From the NCBI GenBank assembly GCA_947176685.1, contig CAMWRL010000039.1:1-12753 (forward strand): a DNA stretch of 12,753 nucleotides, written 5' to 3'. Below the pieces are notes generated by a model, which worked only from the letters and a program-made list of their open reading frames with translations, made no database searches and was not told the origin of the DNA. Of the stretch, positions 6,781 through 12,753 are shown one piece after another (within the stretch, counting starts at the first letter, position 1; each line of letters begins with the position of its first letter). The position numbers and the translations under genes were made by a program. The stretch comes from an uncultured Ruminococcus sp. Lineage in GTDB: Bacteria; Bacillota; Clostridia; Oscillospirales; Ruminococcaceae.

Positions 6781-7680
6781 ATGCAGAAAGATAAGAAAAA
6801 TATTGATGACGAAAAGTTAGACATAAAAAAAAGCGTTTTCCAGTCTGCCCGTGAAATTCAGGCACAGCGCAATGCTGAACTTCAACAGCAGGAACTTGAA
6901 ATGCAGAAACAGATTGAATTACGCAAACGCCAACAGCAGGAGGAATATGACAGGAAAATTCAGGAAGAACGTCTTGAACTGATTCGTCTGAAACAGGGCG
7001 TTATTGAAGAAAGCGAAACAATCCACGAAGAAGCACCAGTCGAAATAAAACTGTCTTTATGGAAAAAAATAACCAACTTTTTCTATCATAACAAATGGTG
7101 GCTTTTTCTGGCAATATTCTTTGTTGCACTGGCAAGTTATCTGACATATACCTATATTATGCGTCCGAATCCCGATATGATAGTGCTTGTACTCTGCGAC
7201 AACGAATATATCGGAAACTCCGCAAAGTTTGAGGACTATATCGAGACTTTCGCCGAAGACTTCAACGGAAACGGTGAAATAAAAGTCTCAACATACTATA
7301 TTCCTTATTCCGACAACTCCTATGCCAACTACCAGACGGGCAACGAAACTAAGCTTACAACCGAAATACAGTCCGCCGAAGCCGTTATAATAGTAGGCGG
7401 TTCAAATATCAATCCGGTACTTGACCCCGAAAATACTCTTGTTGACCTGTCCGAAATCTATCCCGATAACGTTCAGGTGAGGAGCTATGGATTTTTCCTG
7501 AAAAATACCGAATTTGCCGAACGTATCGGCATACCGGAAGAAGAAGTTACGGGAGACTTGTATATAGGTATCAGAAAACCCCGTAATCTGCTTTATTCTG
7601 ACATGGAGGATATGCAGAAAACTTATGACAGGGACTTCCCGATACTTGACAAAATCATCAACGACCTGTCCCGAAAATAA
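6781..7680 (+). CDS. Uncharacterised protein: cytoplasmic coiled coil, one membrane span, external domain
   Basis: I do not recognise a named family for this 299-residue protein. Residues about 20-75 are a charged, Gln/Glu/Arg-rich helix (QQQELEMQKQIELRKRQQQE), a likely coiled coil. A membrane segment follows at about 106-127 (WWLFLAIFFVALASYLTYTY), preceded by lysines, so the coiled coil should be inside the cell and the C-terminal 170 residues outside. The external part has alternating beta/alpha character (PDMIVLVLCDN, AVIIVGGSNINPVL), ends in a helix, and has one cysteine and no catalytic motif that I can identify. GGAGG at 6772-6776 lies four bases before the ATG, slightly short spacing. 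It is monocistronic, with its own promoter at 6719 and terminator at 7692. It may be a membrane scaffold or envelope sensor; this is a guess from topology only. Confidence 0.8.
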   Translation: MQKDKKNIDDEKLDIKKSVFQSAREIQAQRNAELQQQELEMQKQIELRKRQQQEEYDRKIQEERLELIRLKQGVIEESETIHEEAPVEIKLSLWKKITNFFYHNKWWLFLAIFFVALASYLTYTYIMRPNPDMIVLVLCDNEYIGNSAKFEDYIETFAEDFNGNGEIKVSTYYIPYSDNSYANYQTGNETKLTTEIQSAEAVIIVGGSNINPVLDPENTLVDLSEIYPDNVQVRSYGFFLKNTEFAERIGIPEEEVTGDLYIGIRKPRNLLYSDMEDMQKTYDRDFPILDKIINDLSRK

Positions 7681-7691
7681 AAACAAATTTA

Positions 7692-7725
7692 TCCCTGTTC
7701 TTCTCATAAGAACAGGGACTTTTTT
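7692..7725. terminator. Strong terminator shared by two convergent transcription units
   Basis: A perfect 11-base-pair stem (TCCCTGTTCTT, 7692-7702, with AAGAACAGGGA, 7708-7718) with a five-base loop, followed by CTTTTTT on the plus strand. It starts 11 bases after the stop of the coiled-coil protein. Read on the minus strand it sits 27 bases past the stop of the ADP-ribosyltransferase-like gene and is followed by a looser T-rich tail, so it probably serves both directions. Confidence 0.9.
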
Positions 7726-7745
7726 GGCAGGCTGACTGCTATACT

Positions 7746-8528
7746 TTATGTACAGTAGTCTTTGAATGTGCGCTTGTATATCCGCCGGAAATCTCTTTTA
7801 AATTCAACATAAAGCTCAATATCTTCCTGAATCGGTATTCTGCCGTTATTAAGTGCTTCATAAACACGCTGTCCGGCTTCTGCGCCGTCCGCCGAAAGAC
7901 TTCCTGTACGTTCTTTCACATCATTCCAGCAGTTGCAGACCGCTATACAGGAATTTTCGGGACTTTTTCCGTCAGAATCAGTTATTTTCATTTCCTTTTC
8001 TGTCGGGACGGTCTGAATCAAATCAAGGTACATAAACGGCGGCAGCAATATTTCCGCCTCATCTGGTTTTGCGTAAAAGTCAAGCACTTCCGCAACATTG
8101 ATACAGGAAACACTTTCCGGAATAAAAAACTTAATTAAAGTAATCCCCTTACGGTCACGATAGCTGTCCAGAAAACCGCCCGTTGATGTTGATGTAAATG
8201 AAACAGTATTATTTGTATTCCATATGGGCAGAAAATCATTGTATCTTTCCACACGGTATGTAATAACATCTCTTTCGGCACGGCATTTATAAAACGCCGA
8301 AAACATATTGTCATAAAAGTCAAGCAGTCTGTCAACATCGTCCAGTACCGCCGGATTCAGAAACTTTCCCTCTGCGGTACGGGCTTTTTCCGTGCCTATG
8401 CCGTCATAAAACAGCGAATTGAGTACAAGATAAGCTTTCGGTTCACTCCAGAAGCCGTCATTTCCGGAAACGTCCCCTATATAGTACTTCAACCAGCGTT
8501 TTTCCTGATTATTTAAGCACTGACTCAT
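7746..8528 (-). CDS. Putative mono-ADP-ribosyltransferase (R-S-E type)
   Basis: A 260-residue soluble protein with the three signatures of the arginine-type ADP-ribosyltransferase fold, which moves ADP-ribose from NAD+ to a target. These are an arginine at the end of a strand (YR, R92), the central FTSTSTGG (S113-T114-S115), and E157-A158-E159 in DEAEILLPP, the ExE motif next to the LLPP strand typical of ART and exoenzyme toxins. Spacing and order fit the fold. Residues 1-85 are mostly helical, as in many such enzymes, and the C-terminus is basic (KRDFRRIYKR, 244-253). There is no signal peptide or membrane span, so it should be intracellular. The ATG at 8528 overlaps the end of pfp by 20 bases, implying translational coupling; a TTG at 8537 would add three residues. 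No clear Shine-Dalgarno is visible. The target is unknown. The assignment rests on motifs alone and the fold should be confirmed. Confidence 0.72.
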   Translation of the reverse strand: MSQCLNNQEKRWLKYYIGDVSGNDGFWSEPKAYLVLNSLFYDGIGTEKARTAEGKFLNPAVLDDVDRLLDFYDNMFSAFYKCRAERDVITYRVERYNDFLPIWNTNNTVSFTSTSTGGFLDSYRDRKGITLIKFFIPESVSCINVAEVLDFYAKPDEAEILLPPFMYLDLIQTVPTEKEMKITDSDGKSPENSCIAVCNCWNDVKERTGSLSADGAEAGQRVYEALNNGRIPIQEDIELYVEFKRDFRRIYKRTFKDYCT

Positions 8529-9726
8529 GTATCGCAAAATGTCGGGGAATGCCCTGCGACATAATCGGATTGAGTTCTCCCCGTATCAGCGGCAGGAAAT
8601 ACGGAAGTGCAAAATCCCTGATATTGTTTCCGGCAGAATTTATGTATTCTTTCGGGAGTTTCTTTTCGTTGTTGGCAACCTCGTAAGCATCTGCATTTTC
8701 AATAACAACAGTGTACGGCATATCCGAAATACGCCGGAATACCATAACTTTTCCGGTCTGTCCGTTCAACGCACATTTAACGCCCTCTGCACCAATGCTT
8801 TCAGCTTCGTCAATGTCCGTCTTTGACGCAAGGTGTGAAGAACATCTCTGCATAACGTTGAGTTCTACGGAGCGCACTTTACAACCGATTTCACTGCGTA
8901 TAATGTCTTCAAGGTACTTGCCTATTCCAGAAAGATACTTATGACCGAAGTTGTCCACAACACCCGACTGCACGCCTTCCGGAACTTCTATCCCCTCAGA
9001 TACTGCAACTATTACAGCCTTGTGTTTTGACATTTCCTGTTTTACGTCCTGTAAGAAACTTTCAATTGAAAAATCCGCTTCCGGCACGTACACAAGGTGC
9101 GGTGCAGTTTCGCCCATTGCGTGAAGTACAGCACTTGACGCTGTAAGCCAGCCTGCGTGACGACCCATTACTTCGACAACGGTTACTGACGGCATACTGT
9201 AAACAGTACTGTCCCTTGTAATTTCGTGCATTGTGGTTGCAACGTACTTTGCGGCTGAACCGAATCCGGGTGTATGGTCTGTAACGCACAAATCGTTATC
9301 AATGGTTTTAGGTATTCCGATTACTTTCACATCAAGGTCTATCGTTGCGAAATATTCAGACAATTTGTTTACAGTGTCCATTGAATCGTTGCCGCCTATG
9401 TAGAAAAACGCTCCGATATTACGCTGTCTGAGTGTGGAAACTATTTTCTTGTAAACTTCCTCGTTTTCACGCCAGTCCGGAAGCTTGTATCTGCACGAAC
9501 CCAGTACCGTTGACGGCGTTTGTCTGAGGAGTTCAATGTCGTCATTCGTAAGAAGCATTGACTTCAGGTCAACAAGGTGGTTTTCAATAATGCCCTCGAT
9601 ACCGTTTATAGAGCCGAATATTGCATCAATTGACGGTTCTTTGAGTGATTCCCTGAAAACTCCCACAAGTGAAGCGTTTATTGCACATGTAGGTCCGCCC
9701 GACTGCGCAACTGCTATGTTCATCAT
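8509..9726 (-). CDS. pfp: Pyrophosphate-dependent 6-phosphofructokinase
   Basis: A 405-residue cytoplasmic glycolytic enzyme converting fructose 6-phosphate to the 1,6-bisphosphate. Pyrophosphate use is read from two positions. GGNDS (111-115) has Asp (D114) where ATP enzymes have Gly, and PKTIDND (139-145) has Lys (K140) where ATP enzymes have Gly; both block ATP and mark PPi enzymes. The N-terminal AVAQSGGPTCAINASL (5-20) phosphate-binding loop, the catalytic aspartates of TIDND, and MGRHAGW (187-193) for sugar phosphate are all present. GGNDS instead of the common GGDDS is a known kind of variation. CCTCC at 9735-9739 (GGAGG on the coding strand) sits eight bases before the first of two tandem ATGs. 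It lies 24 bases after the zinc-ribbon protein gene and overlaps the ADP-ribosyltransferase-like gene, so it is the middle gene of a three-gene operon. The PPi enzyme is reversible and common in anaerobic Firmicutes. Confidence 0.95.
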   Translation of the reverse strand: MMNIAVAQSGGPTCAINASLVGVFRESLKEPSIDAIFGSINGIEGIIENHLVDLKSMLLTNDDIELLRQTPSTVLGSCRYKLPDWRENEEVYKKIVSTLRQRNIGAFFYIGGNDSMDTVNKLSEYFATIDLDVKVIGIPKTIDNDLCVTDHTPGFGSAAKYVATTMHEITRDSTVYSMPSVTVVEVMGRHAGWLTASSAVLHAMGETAPHLVYVPEADFSIESFLQDVKQEMSKHKAVIVAVSEGIEVPEGVQSGVVDNFGHKYLSGIGKYLEDIIRSEIGCKVRSVELNVMQRCSSHLASKTDIDEAESIGAEGVKCALNGQTGKVMVFRRISDMPYTVVIENADAYEVANNEKKLPKEYINSAGNNIRDFALPYFLPLIRGELNPIMSQGIPRHFAIHESVLK

Positions 9727-9750
9727 AATATCAGCCTCCGTTATGTATTA

Positions 9751-10911
9751 TTATATTCCAAGTAATTCATGTCCCTGAATAATTGAACCGTTTGCATCAA
9801 AACTTCTGAATACCTCCTGCTGCGTATTATTGAAGTTATTTAGATTGTTGTCTGCCTCATCACGGGCAGCCTGAAGTAGCGGCTTTTTCTTTACCATAAG
9901 GAATACGCCGCCTGCAATTCCGCCTATGCCTCCTATAATCTTCAAAGCAACCGGCATAAACAGAAAACATATTACAGCCGCTATAAATGCCACTGTTGTA
10001 AGCGTCTTGTTTGAGGAGAGTGCAGAATCTGCATCAGCCAGTACCTTTTTGAGAGAATTAAGAGCAGTTTCCTTTTGGGCGTCTACCGGTGATGACGACT
10101 GATATATTACTTTATTTCCATCGCCGGAAATATACATAGGATAGTTATTGCCATTGTACTCTACATTGACATTGTAGATGCCCATAATAAGTTTTTCGTC
10201 TCTTTCCTTTGTAATCTTGCCGGGAATAACGCTCAGATTGCGGTAACCGTCCATACCCTGAAGCTGACCTTTTGCCATACGCACACAAGATTCTTCAACA
10301 TTCGGACGGATATATTTACCAAGAAGTTCATTTGCCGGACGTGTAAATTTAACTACTTCAATAGTCGCAGGGATTTCAAGACTTTCAGCGTCAACAAGTG
10401 TATTGATATGATAATCTTTATACATATTATCAATAACATTGTCATAATCGGAATTACCCGAAACTATTCCTTCAACTGTTGCATAAACGTTTCCTCCGAA
10501 CGGTGTCCAGTTAGTATCCGTAACAGTCCGTGAGTTTCCGCTGCTGTCATTGACAGTTCGCTTGACATTGTTTGCAGTCTGACAGGTAAAGGCGGATTCC
10601 CCCGTATAACAGTAATAGTAAGCCGGAAGGCATACACATTTACATGAAGTAATTCTTGCGCTTTCAAGAACGTCTGACGGTGCGGCAGGATTGGAGGTAA
10701 GAAAATCCCTCACATATTTATAAAGCGTCTGCGGTTGTGCATTGAAAGGTACGCCGCTGGTCACACCCTCATTGCTGAAAATTTCCTGACAATTTCTGAT
10801 ACTTTCTACTGTAAAAGCCGTACCACAATATTCACACTGTCCCGAAACAGAGTTTATATTCCCTAAAACTGCCCCGCAGTTTTCACAACTATAATTTTTC
10901 ACAACTGGCAT
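9751..10911 (-). CDS. Zinc-ribbon membrane protein of unknown function
   Basis: A 386-residue protein, first gene of the pfp operon. The N-terminus is a zinc ribbon, C9-x2-C12 and C26-x2-C29 (CENCG, CEYCG). The central region (about 85-275) holds a cysteine cluster and aromatic strand (CKCVCLPAYYYCY, 90-102) and WTPFGG (135-140), and resembles the mixed-strand domain of proteins loosely labelled TFIIB-type zinc-ribbon proteins. A helical segment (about 276-300) leads to two adjacent hydrophobic helices, about 303-322 and 323-341, probably a membrane hairpin, followed by a KKK stop and an Asn-rich C-terminal tail that should be cytoplasmic. The ATG at 10911 is chosen because the RBS (10922-10927) and a consensus promoter lie just upstream; the longer frame to 10998 runs through that promoter. 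Function is unknown. Confidence 0.8.
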   Translation of the reverse strand: MPVVKNYSCENCGAVLGNINSVSGQCEYCGTAFTVESIRNCQEIFSNEGVTSGVPFNAQPQTLYKYVRDFLTSNPAAPSDVLESARITSCKCVCLPAYYYCYTGESAFTCQTANNVKRTVNDSSGNSRTVTDTNWTPFGGNVYATVEGIVSGNSDYDNVIDNMYKDYHINTLVDAESLEIPATIEVVKFTRPANELLGKYIRPNVEESCVRMAKGQLQGMDGYRNLSVIPGKITKERDEKLIMGIYNVNVEYNGNNYPMYISGDGNKVIYQSSSPVDAQKETALNSLKKVLADADSALSSNKTLTTVAFIAAVICFLFMPVALKIIGGIGGIAGGVFLMVKKKPLLQAARDEADNNLNNFNNTQQEVFRSFDANGSIIQGHELLGI

Positions 10912-10921
10912 ATAAACCACT

Positions 10922-10927
10922 CTCCTT
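10922..10927 (-). promoter_or_regulatory. Ribosome binding site that fixes the start of the zinc-ribbon gene
   Basis: AAGGAG on the minus strand, ten bases before the ATG at 10911. It supports this start over two upstream in-frame starts that would lie within or before the promoter. Confidence 0.75.
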
Positions 10928-10947
10928 ATAATAAATTCAATACTCAT

Positions 10948-10976
10948 ATTATACACTTTGAGACATAATCTGTCAA
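10948..10976 (-). promoter_or_regulatory. Sigma-A promoter of the zinc-ribbon/pfp/ART operon
   Basis: On the minus strand: TTGACA (10976-10971), 17-base spacer, TATAAT (10953-10948), both boxes perfect. No other promoter was found in the 24-base gap before pfp, so this is the only visible promoter for the three genes. Confidence 0.9.
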
Positions 10977-11017
10977 GACTTTCAAATAATTTCCACAATA
11001 CCCCTCTAACTCAACCG

Positions 11018-11045
11018 GAATAGCCTTTGATAATTCTGCATATTC
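11018..11045 (+). promoter_or_regulatory. Possible sporulation-sigma promoter for the CwlD-like gene
   Basis: GAATA (11018-11022), a 16-base gap, and CATATTC (11039-11045) resemble the sigma-G pattern of B. subtilis (gHATr and CATnnTA), but the spacing is one or two bases short and the last base of the -10 is off. No convincing sigma-A pair exists in the 161-base gap on this strand. B. subtilis cwlD is read by sporulation sigma factors, which is why this weak match is worth noting. Confidence 0.25.
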
Positions 11046-11072
11046 TTTAAAAAAGACAGGAGGTTTTTTTCT

Positions 11073-11804
11073 ATGAAAAAGATTACACGCAGAATTATAA
11101 GCGGAATAATAGTATTCGGATGTGCTGTGTCCGGACTTACTGCCCTTGCCCACATAAACACTAAATCCGACAACAGTTCCGTACCTGTTTCGCTGATGTC
11201 GTCCGCTGACGAAAAACCGGTTATTATTCTTGACGCTGGTCACGGCGGTTTTGACGGGGGATGCGTTTCCGTAAACGGCACTTGCGAAAAAGGCATAAAC
11301 CTTAATATACTGCTTACTCTCAGGGACTTGCTGACCGTATCGGGCTATCAGGTGGAAGTTACCCGTGATACGGATATTTCCATTCACGACAACGGCGTTG
11401 AGGGTATCGCCAATCAGAAAAGTTCCGACATGGACAACAGGCTCAAGCTCTTCAACAAGTATGACAACGCTGTATGTATTTCCATTCACCAGAACCAGTT
11501 TACAGACCCACGCTACAACGGTGCGCAGATGTTCTATTCCCAGAGCAACCGCCGTAATGAAAATCTTGCACGTTCCTTGCAGAATAAGTTTGTGGAGTTT
11601 CTCCAGCCCGACAACACCCGTGAAATAAAACAATGCGGTAAGGAACTTTTTCTGTGCTACTACAGCAAAAATCCTACAGTAATGGTTGAGTGCGGATTCC
11701 TGTCTAATCCCGATGAAGCGGCACTCCTGACTGACGAAGACTATCAGCATAAAGTAGCTTTTACGATTTTTGCCGGAATAAACAATTTTCTTAACTCCAA
11801 ATGA
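11073..11804 (+). CDS. cwlD: N-acetylmuramoyl-L-alanine amidase, CwlD-like (Amidase_3)
   Basis: A 243-residue zinc amidase that cuts between muramic acid and the stem peptide of peptidoglycan. Residues about 7-27 form a hydrophobic segment, a signal anchor or signal peptide, so it acts outside the membrane. The catalytic domain (48-243) has LDAGHGG (zinc ligand H57), CEKGINLN (E72), SIHQN (H139) and MVECGFLSNPDEAALL with the catalytic E206. The order, the short length, and the ending YQHKVAFTIFAGI resemble CwlD, which makes muramic delta-lactam in the spore cortex. A vegetative amidase of the same family is the alternative. AGGAGG at 11058-11063 lies nine bases before the ATG. It is transcribed away from the pfp operon, and no sigma-A promoter is evident. 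No clear terminator follows. Confidence 0.88.
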   Translation: MKKITRRIISGIIVFGCAVSGLTALAHINTKSDNSSVPVSLMSSADEKPVIILDAGHGGFDGGCVSVNGTCEKGINLNILLTLRDLLTVSGYQVEVTRDTDISIHDNGVEGIANQKSSDMDNRLKLFNKYDNAVCISIHQNQFTDPRYNGAQMFYSQSNRRNENLARSLQNKFVEFLQPDNTREIKQCGKELFLCYYSKNPTVMVECGFLSNPDEAALLTDEDYQHKVAFTIFAGINNFLNSK

Positions 11805-11841
11805 CTCTATGTGAAAATAAAGTGAAATCCTTTGGATTATA

Positions 11842-11870
11842 TTGACATTTCGGGAAATAAGCATTATAAT
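11842..11870 (+). promoter_or_regulatory. Sigma-A promoter for the second zinc-ribbon protein
   Basis: Perfect TTGACA (11842-11847), 17-base spacer, perfect TATAAT (11865-11870). Transcription would start near 11877, giving a leader of about 58 bases in which I see no structure. Confidence 0.9.
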
Positions 11871-11934
11871 TAATAGGATATTATTTCAGATGCTTTAAAA
11901 AAAGGACTGCAAAAAAACTTTAGGAGGCGATTTT

Positions 11935-12705
11935 ATGGCATTCTGCAAATACTGTGGAAAACAACTGGCTGACAATGAAACCTGTAATTGCCGCACTCCA
12001 CGGGAAACATATACTCCGGACATAGATTCGGACGGCATTGGTCAGAATACGGACAATTCTGTTGCTGAAACAAAAAAGACAAAAAATAAAAAATATCTGA
12101 TTATTCCGGCTGTACTGATTGCAGCGGCTGTACTTTTTGCCGGAATATCGTACTCCGCCGGCTCTTACAAAAGACCTTTGAAAAACATCGTCAGGGGCAT
12201 AAACAAAAATAATATTGAACTTATTCTGAAACAGGTTATGACGGACGATATGCTGGAAGATTTCAAAGAAAACGCCGTTGATGATGATGAAGACTGGAAA
12301 GATTTCTGTGATGATGCCAATGATGGTATTGAAGAACTCAAGGAATATATTGAGGACGATTTCGGAAAACATTTTAAAGTATCTGCCGAAATACTCAGCA
12401 AAACAGAAGCAAAGAAACGTGAAGTGAAAGGTCTTGAAAAAGTCTGCGATTCCCGAAATATGGACTGCACTATAAAAAAAGCCTATAAACTCAAAACTGA
12501 ACTTAAATTCAAGGGCAGGGACGAGGAAAAAAGTATGAAATTATATGTATATTCCGTGAAACTCAAGGACGACGGCTGGAAGATTATGCTTGATGAAGAA
12601 ACTCTTGATGATTTTGAATATAACCTTGATGACATTATTGACACAAAAGTATACAGGGAAATTGCTGATGATATTTTCACAAAAAATTTTGAAGCATTTT
12701 CGTAA
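11935..12705 (+). CDS. Zinc-ribbon, single-span membrane protein of unknown function
   Basis: A 256-residue protein. The first 20 residues form a compact zinc ribbon, FCKYCGKQLADNETCNC, with C4, C7, C17 and C19 as likely ligands. A polar linker rich in Asp, Asn and Lys leads to one membrane helix at about 54-75 (LIIPAVLIAAAVLFAGISYS). The remaining 180 residues should be outside the cell. They are highly charged, with an acidic patch (DDDEDWKDFCDDAND, 115-129) followed by a strand-rich end (LYVYSVKLKDDGWKIML) like the small NTF2-like or DUF-type domains found after such ribbons; this last comparison is weak. AGGAGG at 11922-11927 lies seven bases before the ATG. The gene has its own promoter and no partner. 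It resembles the first gene of the pfp operon only in having an N-terminal ribbon and a membrane segment. Confidence 0.82.
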   Translation: MAFCKYCGKQLADNETCNCRTPRETYTPDIDSDGIGQNTDNSVAETKKTKNKKYLIIPAVLIAAAVLFAGISYSAGSYKRPLKNIVRGINKNNIELILKQVMTDDMLEDFKENAVDDDEDWKDFCDDANDGIEELKEYIEDDFGKHFKVSAEILSKTEAKKREVKGLEKVCDSRNMDCTIKKAYKLKTELKFKGRDEEKSMKLYVYSVKLKDDGWKIMLDEETLDDFEYNLDDIIDTKVYREIADDIFTKNFEAFS

Positions 12706-12717
12706 TATTTCCATTTA

Positions 12718-12746
12718 TTGACATATTATTACAGATGTGATAAAAT
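12718..12746 (+). promoter_or_regulatory. Sigma-A promoter for a gene beyond the window
   Basis: TTGACA (12718-12723), 17-base spacer, TAAAAT (12741-12746). It begins 12 bases after the preceding stop codon and points out of the window to a gene not seen here. Confidence 0.75.
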
Positions 12747-12753
12747 ATAATTT

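Noticed and set aside
11822..11840. Terminator after the amidase (AATCC-TTT-GGATT)
   Set aside because: The stem is only five weak pairs and is not followed by a T-run.
10944..11864. 306-codon minus-strand frame covering the amidase
   Set aside because: It is antisense to the clear amidase gene, crosses the divergent promoter region, and has no domain or Shine-Dalgarno support.

Overview
The window looks like chromosomal DNA from a low- to mid-GC anaerobic Firmicute, most likely a Ruminococcus-type member of the Oscillospiraceae. The basis is a greA-lysS operon, a pyrophosphate-type phosphofructokinase, a BspA-type leucine-rich-repeat protein, strong AGGAGG ribosome binding sites and near-consensus sigma-A promoters. 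This placement is an inference from gene content and style; no marker such as 16S rRNA is present. No tRNA, rRNA, CRISPR array, insertion sequence or phage structural gene was seen.

Layout, left to right. (1) 111-3112 (+): a small XRE-type DNA-binding protein, then, from its own consensus promoter, an 819-residue protein made almost entirely of BspA/TpLRR-type repeats in six capped modules, with no visible secretion signal. (2) 3120-5336 (+): promoter, greA (transcript cleavage factor), lysS (class II lysyl-tRNA synthetase), terminator. (3) 5359-6722 (+): a sodium:amino-acid symporter (AGCS family) whose frame is broken by an apparent single-base deletion near 5919-5925. (4) 6719-7725 (+): a coiled-coil plus single-membrane-span protein of unknown function with its own promoter and terminator. 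(5) 10976 down to 7746 (-): a three-gene operon with one consensus promoter: a zinc-ribbon membrane protein, PPi-dependent 6-phosphofructokinase (pfp), and a 260-residue protein overlapping the pfp end that carries the R, STS and ExE signatures of a mono-ADP-ribosyltransferase. (6) 11073-12746 (+): a CwlD-like N-acetylmuramoyl-L-alanine amidase, a second zinc-ribbon/single-span membrane protein, and a final promoter that fires out of the window.

How the genes fit together: greA-lysS is housekeeping (transcription fidelity and translation). pfp is central glycolysis. The amidase acts on the envelope, probably the spore cortex. The most unusual item is the ADP-ribosyltransferase-like gene, translationally coupled to pfp behind a zinc-ribbon membrane protein. 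The sequence shows the operon and the motifs; any functional link between the three proteins is conjecture. Other points of interest are the signal-less modular LRR protein with one decayed module, the frameshifted symporter, and the lack of a sigma-A promoter in front of the CwlD-like gene although most other transcription units have one.
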